NCBI GenBank assembly: GCA_947383145.1
Contig: CANDCH010000006.1
Coordinates: 1 to 64,000 of the forward strand
Direction of reading: 5' to 3'
Length of the DNA stretch: 64,000 nucleotides
Origin: an uncultured bacterium
GTDB taxonomy: Bacteria; Bacillota; Clostridia; Oscillospirales; Oscillospiraceae
Positions 41,270-49,708 of the stretch are shown piece by piece (position 1 is the first letter of the stretch; the number at the start of each line of letters is the position of its first letter). The notes under the pieces were generated by a model that was not told the DNA's origin, did not search any database, and saw only the letters and a program-made list of their open reading frames with translations. Position numbers and translations under genes: made by a program.

Positions 41270-43411
41270 TTATTCCGGGAGCGGCACGTGGGCGTAATAG
41301 TCCTCCTGGATGATGAGCTTGGAATAGGTCACCTTGGCGGCCACCAGACGGTGGACCCGCTTCACATAGTCCTCCTGATCCTCCAGCTGGACGCCCTCGC
41401 TGGGGGTAAAGGTCTTGGTGTTGGCCTCGTAGGTGCCCGCGGCGGTGATCCAGCTGTTGCCCCGGCTCATGTTGTTGGCGAACACCACCAGGGGCATACA
41501 GTTGGAGTACTGGTCCGGCTGGTAGTTTGTGGCGAAAATATCCCGCCCGGAGTAGAGCCGGGAGTCGTACTCCAGGCCGAACAGGTTGCACAGGGTGGGC
41601 ACGATGTCGATGGAGGAGCAGGGGGTGTCCACCACGATGGGCTCCTTGATGGCCCCGGACCACATCAGCAGGGTGCTCTTGTAGCGGGAGGTGTCCCCCT
41701 CCTGGTCCTCAAAGCCCCGCAGCTCATTGTAGTAATCGGCGCCGGTCTTCTCGTCCACCAGGAGGTAGGGGTAGTGGTCGCCCGCCATGACGATGAGGGT
41801 ATCGTCCGCGATACCCGCCGCCTCCAGCTTGTCCACCAGGTACTCCAGCGCCAGGTCCAGCTCCATATTGCAGGCGATATAGGCCTGGGCCTCCTCCGAC
41901 AGGTCCGGGTATTTGGCCTCCACCTCCGTCCGGTGTTTGGCCGACATGTCGTTGCCGCCCCAGGTGTACAGGCCGTGGCCGCTCACCGTCATATAGTAGG
42001 CGTGGAAGGGGGCGCCGTCTTTTACATAAGCATCAATATAGCCGTCCGCGGTCTCCTCCATCATCTCCAGGTCGGATTCGGGCCACCAGTGGTTGGCCAC
42101 GCTCTGGGCCATCTCCAGGCCGCTGCCGATGCCCTTGTAATCATAGCCGAAGTTGGGGAGGTATTTGTCCCGGGGGTAGTAGTCAAAGGTGTGGTCGTGC
42201 CAGGCGGGGAAGCTGTAGCTGTCCGGGAACAGGTGGGGCAGAGTGATGGGCATGGCGCGCTTGGCGCTCACCGTGGGGGCGGAGCCGCCGGTCATCCAGT
42301 TGGGGATGACGCCGGTGGTGACGGAGAACTCTCCGCCGATGGTGGACAGGGTCCAGTCTGGCTGATAGAAGTTGTTGAACACGAAGCCCTCGTGGGTGAG
42401 CTTGTACAAGGTGGGGGTGAGCTCCTCGTCGATGGCGCAGGTGGAGAACGCCTCGCCGGTGAGGAGGATCAGGTTTTTGCCCTCAAACATCCCGGTGTAC
42501 TCGTTTTTCTCGGAAGGGACGACGCCGGCCATATATTGGTGGATGTTTCGGATGGTTTCATCCGTTTCCGCCTCCGCCAGGGCCGCGAAGTCGATGTCCA
42601 GGGCGTTGGGCCCGGAGGGGACGGGCTGCTTGGAGGCGCTGGGACCCGGACTGTCGGAGGGAGCGGCGGAGGGCCCGGCGCTCTCGCCGGGGACGGCGGA
42701 GGGGGTGTTCACTGGGTCGTCGATGAAGTCGTCCAGCGGGGGAGTGGGGACGCCCGTGACCGCGTACTTCAGCTCCAGCCGGGCGGTGGTGAGCAGGCCG
42801 AAGTGAGGCACGGCGGTGTTGGCGGTGAACTCATAGGTGTAGTAGCTCTTTGCCGGGCCCAGGGTGCACACCAGACAGGCGGTGAGCTGGCAGGCGGCCA
42901 GCGCCGCCAGCAGGATGACGCGCACGGGCAGTTCGCTCCCCTCGTCCGGCACCACCCGGCGGCGCAGGGGGATGAACGCGGCCAGGGGCACAAGGGACAG
43001 CAGGATAAAGGGGATCATGCCCAGCACCACCTGGACCACGGTGGAGCCAAAGTCCCCTGCCACGTTTCCTGCCATCTCGCCCATGAAGCCGAGGCCGTAG
43101 TAGAGGTTGAAGGTGGCCCGGCACCCCCGCTCCACGCAGAACAGCACCGTGCCCAGCCCCAGCAGCACGCCGCCGGCGGCGCGTCCGGCGGGCTTCCAGG
43201 GCAGCAGGTCCAGGAGAAGGGCGGCGGCCAGCCCCGCCGCGATGGAGAACAGGGCGGTGGGCAGCAGAGCCAGGTCAAAGAAGGGGGTGCTCCGGTCAAA
43301 GGCCCGGAGCAGCAGCTCGTGATAGAGGAGGGCGGCGGGGAAGAACAGGGCGGGCAGCGCCGGCACGCCCGCGTTCCGCCGCCCGGTGTAGCCGGTGTAG
43401 GGACGGTTCAT
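41270..43411 (-). CDS. LtaS-family sulfatase-fold phosphoglycerol transferase
   Basis: 713 residues. About five N-terminal membrane helices (to residue 190), an extracellular Pro/Ser-rich linker (about 225-265, repeats of GPSAAPSDSPGPSA type), then an alkaline-phosphatase/sulfatase domain. Metal site signs are LTGEAFSTCAID, the Thr of LSTIGGEF in the place of the LtaS nucleophile, and VMAGDHYPYLL. LtaS enzymes polymerise glycerol phosphate outside the membrane, releasing diacylglycerol that a DagK-type kinase recycles; such a kinase is encoded next door. Substrate could also be another wall polymer. Confidence 0.9.
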   Translation of the reverse strand: MNRPYTGYTGRRNAGVPALPALFFPAALLYHELLLRAFDRSTPFFDLALLPTALFSIAAGLAAALLLDLLPWKPAGRAAGGVLLGLGTVLFCVERGCRATFNLYYGLGFMGEMAGNVAGDFGSTVVQVVLGMIPFILLSLVPLAAFIPLRRRVVPDEGSELPVRVILLAALAACQLTACLVCTLGPAKSYYTYEFTANTAVPHFGLLTTARLELKYAVTGVPTPPLDDFIDDPVNTPSAVPGESAGPSAAPSDSPGPSASKQPVPSGPNALDIDFAALAEAETDETIRNIHQYMAGVVPSEKNEYTGMFEGKNLILLTGEAFSTCAIDEELTPTLYKLTHEGFVFNNFYQPDWTLSTIGGEFSVTTGVIPNWMTGGSAPTVSAKRAMPITLPHLFPDSYSFPAWHDHTFDYYPRDKYLPNFGYDYKGIGSGLEMAQSVANHWWPESDLEMMEETADGYIDAYVKDGAPFHAYYMTVSGHGLYTWGGNDMSAKHRTEVEAKYPDLSEEAQAYIACNMELDLALEYLVDKLEAAGIADDTLIVMAGDHYPYLLVDEKTGADYYNELRGFEDQEGDTSRYKSTLLMWSGAIKEPIVVDTPCSSIDIVPTLCNLFGLEYDSRLYSGRDIFATNYQPDQYSNCMPLVVFANNMSRGNSWITAAGTYEANTKTFTPSEGVQLEDQEDYVKRVHRLVAAKVTYSKLIIQEDYYAHVPLPE

Positions 43412-43437
43412 CGACGGTCACTTCCTATGGTGAATGG

Positions 43438-43471
43438 GGCGCAAAAGGGCGGGGTTCCACCCTTTTGCGCC
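43438..43471 (-). promoter_or_regulatory. perfect 12-bp hairpin in the LtaS-like gene leader
   Basis: GGCGCAAAAGGG and CCCTTTTGCGCC enclose a 10-base loop, starting about ten bases after the predicted transcription start and ending about 26 bases before the ATG. It may stabilise the mRNA or hold a regulatory switch. Confidence 0.55.
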
Positions 43472-43487
43472 GGTTCAAGATGGGTCA

Positions 43488-43516
43488 ATCATACCATAGG
43501 AGTGAGAAAAATGCAA
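43488..43516 (-). promoter_or_regulatory. promoter of the LtaS-like gene
   Basis: Minus-strand -35 TTGCAT (43511-43516), 17-base spacer, -10 TATGAT (43488-43493). Confidence 0.68.
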
Positions 43517-43559
43517 TGTCTGCGTCAAAATTTAAGGAATCCTTCAAAGGGCCGCGGGG

Positions 43560-44621
43560 CTATGCCCCCATCTGAATTTCCGCCCCGGTGTAGTAGTGGG
43601 TGAGGATATCCCGCCAGCCCGCGCCCTCCTGCGCCATGGCGTTGGCCCCGTACTGGCTCATGCCCACCCCGTGGCCATAGCCGGTGACGGAGAAGGTGAA
43701 CGCCCCGTCCTGCTCGGACACGTCGAAGCAGGCGGACCGCAGGGCGAACAGCGACCGGCACGCGCCGCCGGACAGGGATATCCCGCCCAGCTCCACGGAC
43801 GCCACCCGGCCGGAGGCGGTGCGGGTGAGATTTTGGAACCAGGCGGAGGGCTCCCCGGACAGGTCCGCCCCCAAGCCTGCCTCGGACACGGTTTTTTTCA
43901 CCTGGTCCGCCGTCAGAGTGACGGTGGAGCGGTAGTTTGGCACCTCCTCCCCCTCTGGGCTTTCCACGGAGACCAGATAGGGAAGCGCTTTGCCCCACAC
44001 TGCCGCCGCGTCCTCGGTGGCCCCGGCGGCGGAGGAGAAGAACACCGCCTGGATGGGCGCGCCCTCATAGGTGAGCACCTGGCCGTCGGTGTCCGCCACG
44101 GCGGCGGCGATTTTGGCGGTATGGGCCTCCGCCGTCCCCGCTCCCCAGCGCTGGGCCGCGTCCTCGGGGGAGATGTACGCCTGACAGCAGGAGGAGTCGG
44201 CGCAGATGTCCGCGCCGCCGTCCTTGTGGCTCTGGGAGCCCAGCTTCCACAGGCTGTAGGTCCGGGCGCACACCGCCTGGGCGCGGAGGGCCTCCGGCTC
44301 AAAGGAGGCGGGCATCTCCGCCGCCACCACCCCCCAGAGATAGTCCGCCATGGTCAGCTCGGACACCTGTCCGTCCCGCCCCAGCAGGCGCAGGGACCGC
44401 CCGCCGTCCCACTGGCCGGGGGAGGGGGCGGGCTCCGCCGCCGGGGTGGGGACGGCGGGCAGGGTGAGCAGGTCCGGACTGGGCCGGGCGGCCGCGCCGG
44501 GGGACTCCCCCAGAGCGGTCAGGGGCAGGAGCAGCAGGGCCGCGCCCAGGGCCAGCCCCGTCAGAAGGGGGGCGCGCAGCGCCCGCCATGCGTCCGTGTT
44601 TCGCAAGTCAAACACCACCAT
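43560..44621 (-). CDS. spoIID: SpoIID/LytB-domain protein
   Basis: 353 residues with an N-terminal membrane segment (ALRAPLLTGLALGAALLLL) and a SpoIID domain: LTMADYLWGVVAAEMPASFEPEALRAQAVCARTY-type core near residues 88-122 (with the catalytic-type Glu) and the C-terminal GYGHGVGMSQYGA. SpoIID is a lytic transglycosylase that removes denuded glycan during engulfment, working with SpoIIP; it supports a spore-forming host. No clear ribosome site precedes the ATG and I could not read a sigma-E promoter. It could be a LytB-like paralogue rather than the sporulation gene itself. Confidence 0.87.
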   Translation of the reverse strand: MVVFDLRNTDAWRALRAPLLTGLALGAALLLLPLTALGESPGAAARPSPDLLTLPAVPTPAAEPAPSPGQWDGGRSLRLLGRDGQVSELTMADYLWGVVAAEMPASFEPEALRAQAVCARTYSLWKLGSQSHKDGGADICADSSCCQAYISPEDAAQRWGAGTAEAHTAKIAAAVADTDGQVLTYEGAPIQAVFFSSAAGATEDAAAVWGKALPYLVSVESPEGEEVPNYRSTVTLTADQVKKTVSEAGLGADLSGEPSAWFQNLTRTASGRVASVELGGISLSGGACRSLFALRSACFDVSEQDGAFTFSVTGYGHGVGMSQYGANAMAQEGAGWRDILTHYYTGAEIQMGA

Positions 44622-44690
44622 TATTCAAAACTTTAGGAAAATAAACGGGAAAATCCGGGAAAATCAAGGACAGCTCATCATAAATTTGCA

Positions 44691-44719
44691 TTGACGGGAG
44701 CTTGAAATTGCGTTATAAT
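44691..44719 (+). promoter_or_regulatory. promoter of the citrate synthase gene
   Basis: -35 TTGACG (44691-44696), 17-base spacer, -10 TATAAT (44714-44719). Confidence 0.82.
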
Positions 44720-44775
44720 CAATTTTATACATCAATTGGAAGCTGAGACGGACACCCAGAAGGAGGCGGGTCATC

Positions 44776-46188
44776 ATGAATTTGAACATCATCGACAACC
44801 TGATTGAGGCGCGGAAAAAAGCTGTGGAGCAGTACAACACCTCGGTGGACTTCATCCAAGGGATATGCGGGGAGTTTGAGAGATATACCCAGATCTCTCC
44901 CCGGTATTATGAGAAGTACGACGTGAAGCGGGGCCTGCGCAATCAGGACGGAACCGGCGTCATGGCCGGAGTCACCCTCATCGGCAACGTGAAGGGCTAC
45001 ATCATCGAGGACGGCGAGAAGGTGCCCGCCCCCGGACGCCTGCTCTACCGGGGCATCAACGTGGAGGAGCTCATCGACGGCTTCACCAGCGCGGGCCGGT
45101 TCGGCTTTGAGGAGACGGCGTACTTATTGATGTTCGGCGGCCTGCCCACATCGGAGGAGCTGGAGCAGTTTCGGAATATCCTGGCCTTCTTCCGGGAGCT
45201 GCCCCCCAACTTCACCGAGGACATGATCCTCACCGCCCCCAGCCACGACGTGATGAACAAGCTGGCCCGGTCGGTGCTGGCGCTGTACTCCTATGACCCG
45301 GACCCGGACAACAACACCCTGCCCATCGAGATGCTCCAGGCCATCCGGCTCATCGCCCGGTTCCCGGTGATTGTGGCCCACGCCTTCGCGGCGAAGAAGC
45401 ACTATTTCGACCGAGATTCCCTGTACCTGCACCGGCCTCAGCCGGAGCTGTCGGTGGCGGAAAACTTCCTGTATTCCGTCCGCCACGACAACCGATTCAC
45501 CCCGGAGGAGGCCCATCTGCTGGACCTGTGCCTGGTGCTCCACATGGAGCACGGCGGCGGCAACAACTCCGCCTTCGCCTGCCGGGTGCTGTCCTCCTCC
45601 GGCACGGACATCTACTCGGCCATCGCGGCGGCGGTGGGCTCCCTGAAGGGGCCCAAGCACGGCGGCGCCAATATGCGGGTGATGGCCATGTTCAACGATA
45701 TCGAGGCCAACGTGAAGGACTGGAAGGACGAGGGGGAGGTGTCCGCCTATCTGACCAAGATTCTGAACAAGGAGGCGGGGGACGGCTCCGGGCTGATTTA
45801 CGGCATGGGCCACGCCATCTACACCCTGTCCGACCCCCGGGCCATCATTTTGAAGAAGTTTGCCCGGAAGATGGCGGCGGACAAGGGAATGCTGGACGAG
45901 TTCGAGCTGTTTGAGACGGTGGAGCGGCTGACCCCCGACCTGTTTCACACCGTCACCGGCCAGGACAAGGCCATGTGCGCCAATGTGGATATGTACTCCG
46001 GCCTGGTGTACAAGATGATGGACATCCCGCCGGAGCTGTACACCCCGCTGTTCGCCATCGCCCGCATTGTGGGCTGGTGCGCCCACCGGGTGGAGGAGGT
46101 CTACAACCCCTACGGCCGCATCATCCGCCCGGCCTACAAGGCGGTGGCCCCCAAGCGGTCCTTCGTGCCCCTGGAGGAGCGGGGATAA
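44776..46188 (+). CDS. gltA: citrate synthase
   Basis: 470 residues. Condenses acetyl-CoA and oxaloacetate to citrate. Active-site landmarks: HMEHGGGNNSAF, GPKHGGANMRVM and the later CANVDMYSG with the Arg/Asp region. The N-terminal extension of about 50 residues and the R-rich LYRGINVEEL are typical of the longer citrate synthases in Clostridia. AGGAGG lies 10 bases before the ATG. Single-gene unit, bounded by a promoter and a strong terminator that also covers the end of cysS. In this kind of anaerobe it usually feeds glutamate synthesis. Confidence 0.95.
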   Translation: MNLNIIDNLIEARKKAVEQYNTSVDFIQGICGEFERYTQISPRYYEKYDVKRGLRNQDGTGVMAGVTLIGNVKGYIIEDGEKVPAPGRLLYRGINVEELIDGFTSAGRFGFEETAYLLMFGGLPTSEELEQFRNILAFFRELPPNFTEDMILTAPSHDVMNKLARSVLALYSYDPDPDNNTLPIEMLQAIRLIARFPVIVAHAFAAKKHYFDRDSLYLHRPQPELSVAENFLYSVRHDNRFTPEEAHLLDLCLVLHMEHGGGNNSAFACRVLSSSGTDIYSAIAAAVGSLKGPKHGGANMRVMAMFNDIEANVKDWKDEGEVSAYLTKILNKEAGDGSGLIYGMGHAIYTLSDPRAIILKKFARKMAADKGMLDEFELFETVERLTPDLFHTVTGQDKAMCANVDMYSGLVYKMMDIPPELYTPLFAIARIVGWCAHRVEEVYNPYGRIIRPAYKAVAPKRSFVPLEERG

Positions 46189-46194
46189 AAATGA

Positions 46195-46231
46195 AAAGCT
46201 CCCGGCGCGGCCGCGCCGGGAGCTTCTTTTT
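46195..46231. terminator. bidirectional terminator shared by gltA and cysS
   Basis: AAGCTCCCGGCGCGG pairs with CCGCGCCGGGAGCTT and is followed by CTTTTT on the plus strand; AAAA before it gives a T-run for the convergent cysS. Confidence 0.88.
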
Positions 46232-47678
46232 ATAGCCGTTTCCAAACCGCCCCGCCGGGCACGTCGGTGATTTCGATTCCCCGGGCCTTCAGCTCGTCCC
46301 GGATGCGGTCGGCCTCGGCGAAGTTCTTCGCCTTCTTGGCCTCCGCCCTTTGCAGCACCAGGGCGTCGATGGCCGGGTCGCCCTCCCCCTGAACGGTGAA
46401 GCCGTCCGCGCCGGCCGTTCTGGCCTGAGCGGCTTCCTTTTCCCGCAGGGCCGCCGCCTTTTCCAGCAGGGACAGGGACAGCACCCGGTCGAAATCCGCC
46501 AGCACCGCCCGCTTGGTCACGTCGTTCACCGGGGCCTTGAGCACGTCGTACAGGCAGGTGATCCCCATGGAGGTGTTCAAATCATTGCCCACCTGGGCGA
46601 GGAACTTCTCCTTCATCTGGGCGGCGGCTTCCTCGTCCACCCCGCCGTCCGTCCCGGTGAGGGCGGCGATCCGCTTGATCAGCTTGTGATAGGCCCCCGC
46701 CGCGTTGTCCAGGTTCTCCCAGGAGAACACCAGCCCCTTGCGGTAGTGGCTCTGTAAGCAGAAGAAGCGGTAGGCCAGGGGGTCGTACCCCTTCTCCTCC
46801 AGCAGGGACACCGTGAGGAACTCCCCCTTGGACTTGGACATCTTGCCGGAATTGGTGTTCAGGTGGTGGACGTGGAACCACTGGGCGCACCAGGGGTGGC
46901 CCAGATAGGCCTCCGACTGGGCGATCTCGTTGGTGTGGTGGGGGAAGGCGTTGTCCACCCCGCCGCAGTGGAGGTCCAGATACTCCCCGTTGTATTTCAT
47001 GGAGATGCAGGAGCACTCGATGTGCCAGCCGGGGTAGCCCACCCCCCAGGGGGAGTCCCATTTCAGGGCCTGGTCCTCGAACTTGCACTTGGTGAACCAG
47101 AGGACAAAGTCGTTCTTGTTCCGCTTGTTGGCGTCCTCCTCCACGCCCTCCCGGACGCCCACCGCCAGGTCCTCCTCGTCGTGGTCGTTGAACACGTAGT
47201 AGCGGTCCAGTCTGGAGGTGTCGAAATACACGTTTCCCCCCGCCGCGTAGGCGTACCCTTTCTCAATCAGGCCGGACACCACTTTGATGAACTCGTCGAT
47301 GAGCCCGGTGGCGGGCTGGACCACGTCGGGGGTCTTGATGTTCAGCTTGGCGCAGTCGTCGAAAAAGGCGCCGGTGTAGAACCGGGCGATGTCCATGACG
47401 GACTTGTTTTCCCGGCGGGCGCCCTTGAGCATCTTGTCCTCGCCGGTGTCCGCGTCGGAGGCCAGATGGCCCACGTCGGTGATGTTCATCACCCGGTTCA
47501 CGTCGTAGCCCTCATAGCGCAGGAACTTTTCCAGCGCGTCCTCCATGATGTAGGAGCGCAGGTTGCCGATGTGGGCGAAGTGGTACACGGTGGGGCCGCA
47601 GGTGTACATCTCCACCCGGCCGGGGGTGTGGGTTTTGAACTCCTCTTTTTTGTGGGTGGCGGAATTGTAGAGATACAT
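46230..47678 (-). CDS. cysS: cysteinyl-tRNA synthetase
   Basis: 482 residues, class I. Zinc-binding Cys27 in YTCGPTVYHFAHIGN, the HIGH motif as HIGN (36-39), a second zinc region around GWHIECSCISMKY, and KMSKSKGEF near residue 267. Charges tRNA-Cys. The gene follows cysE with a 16-base gap and shares its T-box-controlled transcript, linking cysteine supply and use. Confidence 0.96.
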   Translation of the reverse strand: MYLYNSATHKKEEFKTHTPGRVEMYTCGPTVYHFAHIGNLRSYIMEDALEKFLRYEGYDVNRVMNITDVGHLASDADTGEDKMLKGARRENKSVMDIARFYTGAFFDDCAKLNIKTPDVVQPATGLIDEFIKVVSGLIEKGYAYAAGGNVYFDTSRLDRYYVFNDHDEEDLAVGVREGVEEDANKRNKNDFVLWFTKCKFEDQALKWDSPWGVGYPGWHIECSCISMKYNGEYLDLHCGGVDNAFPHHTNEIAQSEAYLGHPWCAQWFHVHHLNTNSGKMSKSKGEFLTVSLLEEKGYDPLAYRFFCLQSHYRKGLVFSWENLDNAAGAYHKLIKRIAALTGTDGGVDEEAAAQMKEKFLAQVGNDLNTSMGITCLYDVLKAPVNDVTKRAVLADFDRVLSLSLLEKAAALREKEAAQARTAGADGFTVQGEGDPAIDALVLQRAEAKKAKNFAEADRIRDELKARGIEITDVPGGAVWKRL

Positions 47679-47694
47679 GGCGTTATCCTCCGTT

Positions 47695-48372
47695 TCAGGT
47701 GTGATCTTCTTGGGCGCAGGCGTCCCGCCGCCCCTCGGCGTGACACTGGTCCAGCAGCTTTTCCAGCGTTTCCACCCGGCCGGACAGGGCGGCCAGCCGC
47801 TCCAGCGTGGGGCTCTTCACGCTGGTCTGGTCCACCTCGTCGGCGTAGCGGGCGGGCTGGCCCGCGATGCGCACAATCTGGGCGGGGATGCCCACTGCGG
47901 TGGCGTCGGGGGGTACCTCGCTGAGCACCACCGCGTTGGCGGCGATGCGGGAATTGTCCCCCACCTTGAAGGGCCCCAGCACCTTGGCCCCGGTGGAGAT
48001 GAGCACGTTATTGCCGATGGTGGGGTGGCGCTTGCCCTGGTCCTTGCCGGTGCCCCCCAAGGTGACGCCGTGGTAAATGAGGCAGTCGTCCCCCACCTCG
48101 GCGGTCTCGCCGATGACGATACCCATGCCGTGGTCGATGACCAGCCTGCGGCCGATTTTCGCGCCGGGGTGGATTTCAATGCCCGTCCAGAACCGGCTCC
48201 ACTGGGACACAAACCGGGCCAGAAACTTCAGCCTGTGACAGTACAAAAAGTGAGCCAGCCGGTGGTAAAGGGTGGCGTGCACGCCGGGGTACAGCAGGAA
48301 AATCTCCAGCCTGCTTCGCGCCGCCGGGTCCCGGGCCTGATAGGCCCGCAGGGTCTCGCCCAATCGGGTCAT
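47695..48372 (-). CDS. cysE: serine O-acetyltransferase
   Basis: 225 residues. Makes O-acetylserine from serine and acetyl-CoA, the first committed step to cysteine. The hexapeptide-repeat beta helix carries the family motifs IDHGMGIVIGETAEVGDD, IYHGVTLGGTGK and KRHPTIGNNVLI with the catalytic His/Asp pair. It is the short Gram-positive form with a variable C-terminal tail of about 50 residues that may contact cysteine synthase or sense cysteine. AAGGAGG precedes the ATG. First gene of the T-box operon. Confidence 0.94.
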   Translation of the reverse strand: MTRLGETLRAYQARDPAARSRLEIFLLYPGVHATLYHRLAHFLYCHRLKFLARFVSQWSRFWTGIEIHPGAKIGRRLVIDHGMGIVIGETAEVGDDCLIYHGVTLGGTGKDQGKRHPTIGNNVLISTGAKVLGPFKVGDNSRIAANAVVLSEVPPDATAVGIPAQIVRIAGQPARYADEVDQTSVKSPTLERLAALSGRVETLEKLLDQCHAEGRRDACAQEDHT

Positions 48373-48394
48373 AGAAAAATGCCTCCTTGTCCAT

Positions 48395-48430
48395 AAAAAC
48401 AAAAACCCCCCATGCCAGATGGCATGAGAG
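48395..48430 (-). terminator. regulated terminator of the T-box leader
   Basis: CTCATGCCA pairs with TGGCATGgG on the minus strand, followed by TTTTTGTTTTT, just upstream of the cysE ribosome site. It competes with the T-box antiterminator. Confidence 0.88.
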
Positions 48431-48634
48431 GCGGCAGTGCCGCGGTTCCACTCTCGTTTTTCGCTCAATGGCCGTGACGTGGCCGGACGGAGGGCGCCCA
48501 AGTCCCCCTCGCTCCCGCTCGCATTTCGTCCGAAGCTCCCCCGAGGGCGGCTTTCAGCCGGGGCCGCCCCTCTCTGCCGGTTTTCCCTCCGACTACTTCC
48601 CGCGTTCATCGCGATATCTGATTTTCATACTGTT
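48395..48634 (-). promoter_or_regulatory. cysteine-specific T-box leader of cysE-cysS
   Basis: On the minus strand: an AAGTAG motif at the Stem I base, CAGAGAG and the following CTGAAAG of the distal loop, a TGC (cysteine) triplet at 48521-48523 in the specifier position, the T-box core AGTGGAACCGCGG (about 48441-48454), and a terminator stem with TTTTTGTTTTT. Uncharged tRNA-Cys would stabilise the antiterminator and turn on both genes. Confidence 0.93.
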
Positions 48635-48639
48635 CCAGT

Positions 48640-48668
48640 ATACTATCACAGCGCCGGGATGGTGTCAA
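48640..48668 (-). promoter_or_regulatory. promoter of the cysE-cysS operon
   Basis: Minus-strand -35 TTGACA (48663-48668), 17-base spacer, -10 TAGTAT (48640-48645); a TATACT three bases further is an alternative -10 with a longer spacer. Confidence 0.65.
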
Positions 48669-48818
48669 GGGCGGCGGGGCATTTTGCGGGAAAACCGGGC
48701 GGGCGGCGGAAGAAAATGGTTTTCGCGATTGGCACTGGAATTTTTCCCCGGAGTGTGCTAATATGATAAGACTTGAGACCGCCGCTCTTCCGGGGCGGCT
48801 TTGAATGAGGTGATTGCG

Positions 48819-49670
48819 TTGAAATTCTGGATGGCCGCCGTTTTGGGCGCGGTTCAGGGGGTGGCGGAGTTCCTGCCCATCTCCAGCTCCGGGCACCTGT
48901 CCCTGCTGCAATACTTTTTTGGCATGGAGGAGCCTGACGCCCTGTATAACATCCTGCTCCATTTCGCCACGCTTCTGGCGGTGTGCGTGGTCTACCGGCG
49001 GGATATTGCCGGTATGATCGTGGAGTTTTTCCGGCTGCTGGCCGCCCTGTTCTCAGGGGAAGGGCGGCGGGAGCGGGGCAACCCCCCGGAGGCCCGCCGG
49101 ATGATCCTTCTCCTGATTCTGGGCACCCTGCCCCTGTTTTTGGTGCTGCCCATTGAGGGCCTGGTGGAGGATCTGGGGTCCAGCCCGGTGTTCGTGGCCC
49201 TGATGCTGCTGGTCACGGGGTGCGTCCTGTTTCTGTCCGACCGGTACGGCGGCGGGCGCAAGGACGGCCGCACCGCCACCGTAAAGGACGTGCTGCTGGT
49301 GGGGCTGGCCCAGGGCATGGCCACCATCCCCGGCCTGTCCCGGTCGGGTACGACCATCTCCGCTGGGATGGCCCTGGGGTTTGACCGGGGCTTCGCCGTG
49401 CGCTTCTCCTTCCTTCTGTCCCTGCCCGCCGTGCTGGGGGCCACCCTGCTGAAGGTGGTCAAGGTGGCGCAGGCGGGGGCCCTCGACACGGAGCGGCTGC
49501 CCATGTACCTGGCGGGCATGGCCATCGCCGGGGTGGTGGGCTATTTCTCCATCTCCCTGGTGAAGCTGCTGGCGGACAAGGGAAAGTTCGGCAGCTTCGC
49601 CTACTATTGCTGGATCGTGGGGGCGGCCGCCCTGGCCGGCAGCTTCCTCTACACCCCCGCCGGGGCGTGA
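48819..49670 (+). CDS. uppP: undecaprenyl-diphosphatase
   Basis: 283 residues, eight predicted membrane helices. The two family motifs are present: EFLPISSSGHL at the N-terminus and GLSRSGTTIS in the middle, with the catalytic Glu/Ser/Arg. Recycles undecaprenyl pyrophosphate to the phosphate carrier for wall synthesis; also confers bacitracin tolerance. I start it at TTG 48819 because GAGGTG is six bases upstream and the product then begins MKFWMAAVLGAVQG like other members. The TTG at 48801 has no ribosome site. Confidence 0.95.
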   Translation: MKFWMAAVLGAVQGVAEFLPISSSGHLSLLQYFFGMEEPDALYNILLHFATLLAVCVVYRRDIAGMIVEFFRLLAALFSGEGRRERGNPPEARRMILLLILGTLPLFLVLPIEGLVEDLGSSPVFVALMLLVTGCVLFLSDRYGGGRKDGRTATVKDVLLVGLAQGMATIPGLSRSGTTISAGMALGFDRGFAVRFSFLLSLPAVLGATLLKVVKVAQAGALDTERLPMYLAGMAIAGVVGYFSISLVKLLADKGKFGSFAYYCWIVGAAALAGSFLYTPAGA

Positions 49671-49708
49671 TTTGATTACTACTATATAGATACGGGAGGA
49701 ACTCCTGC

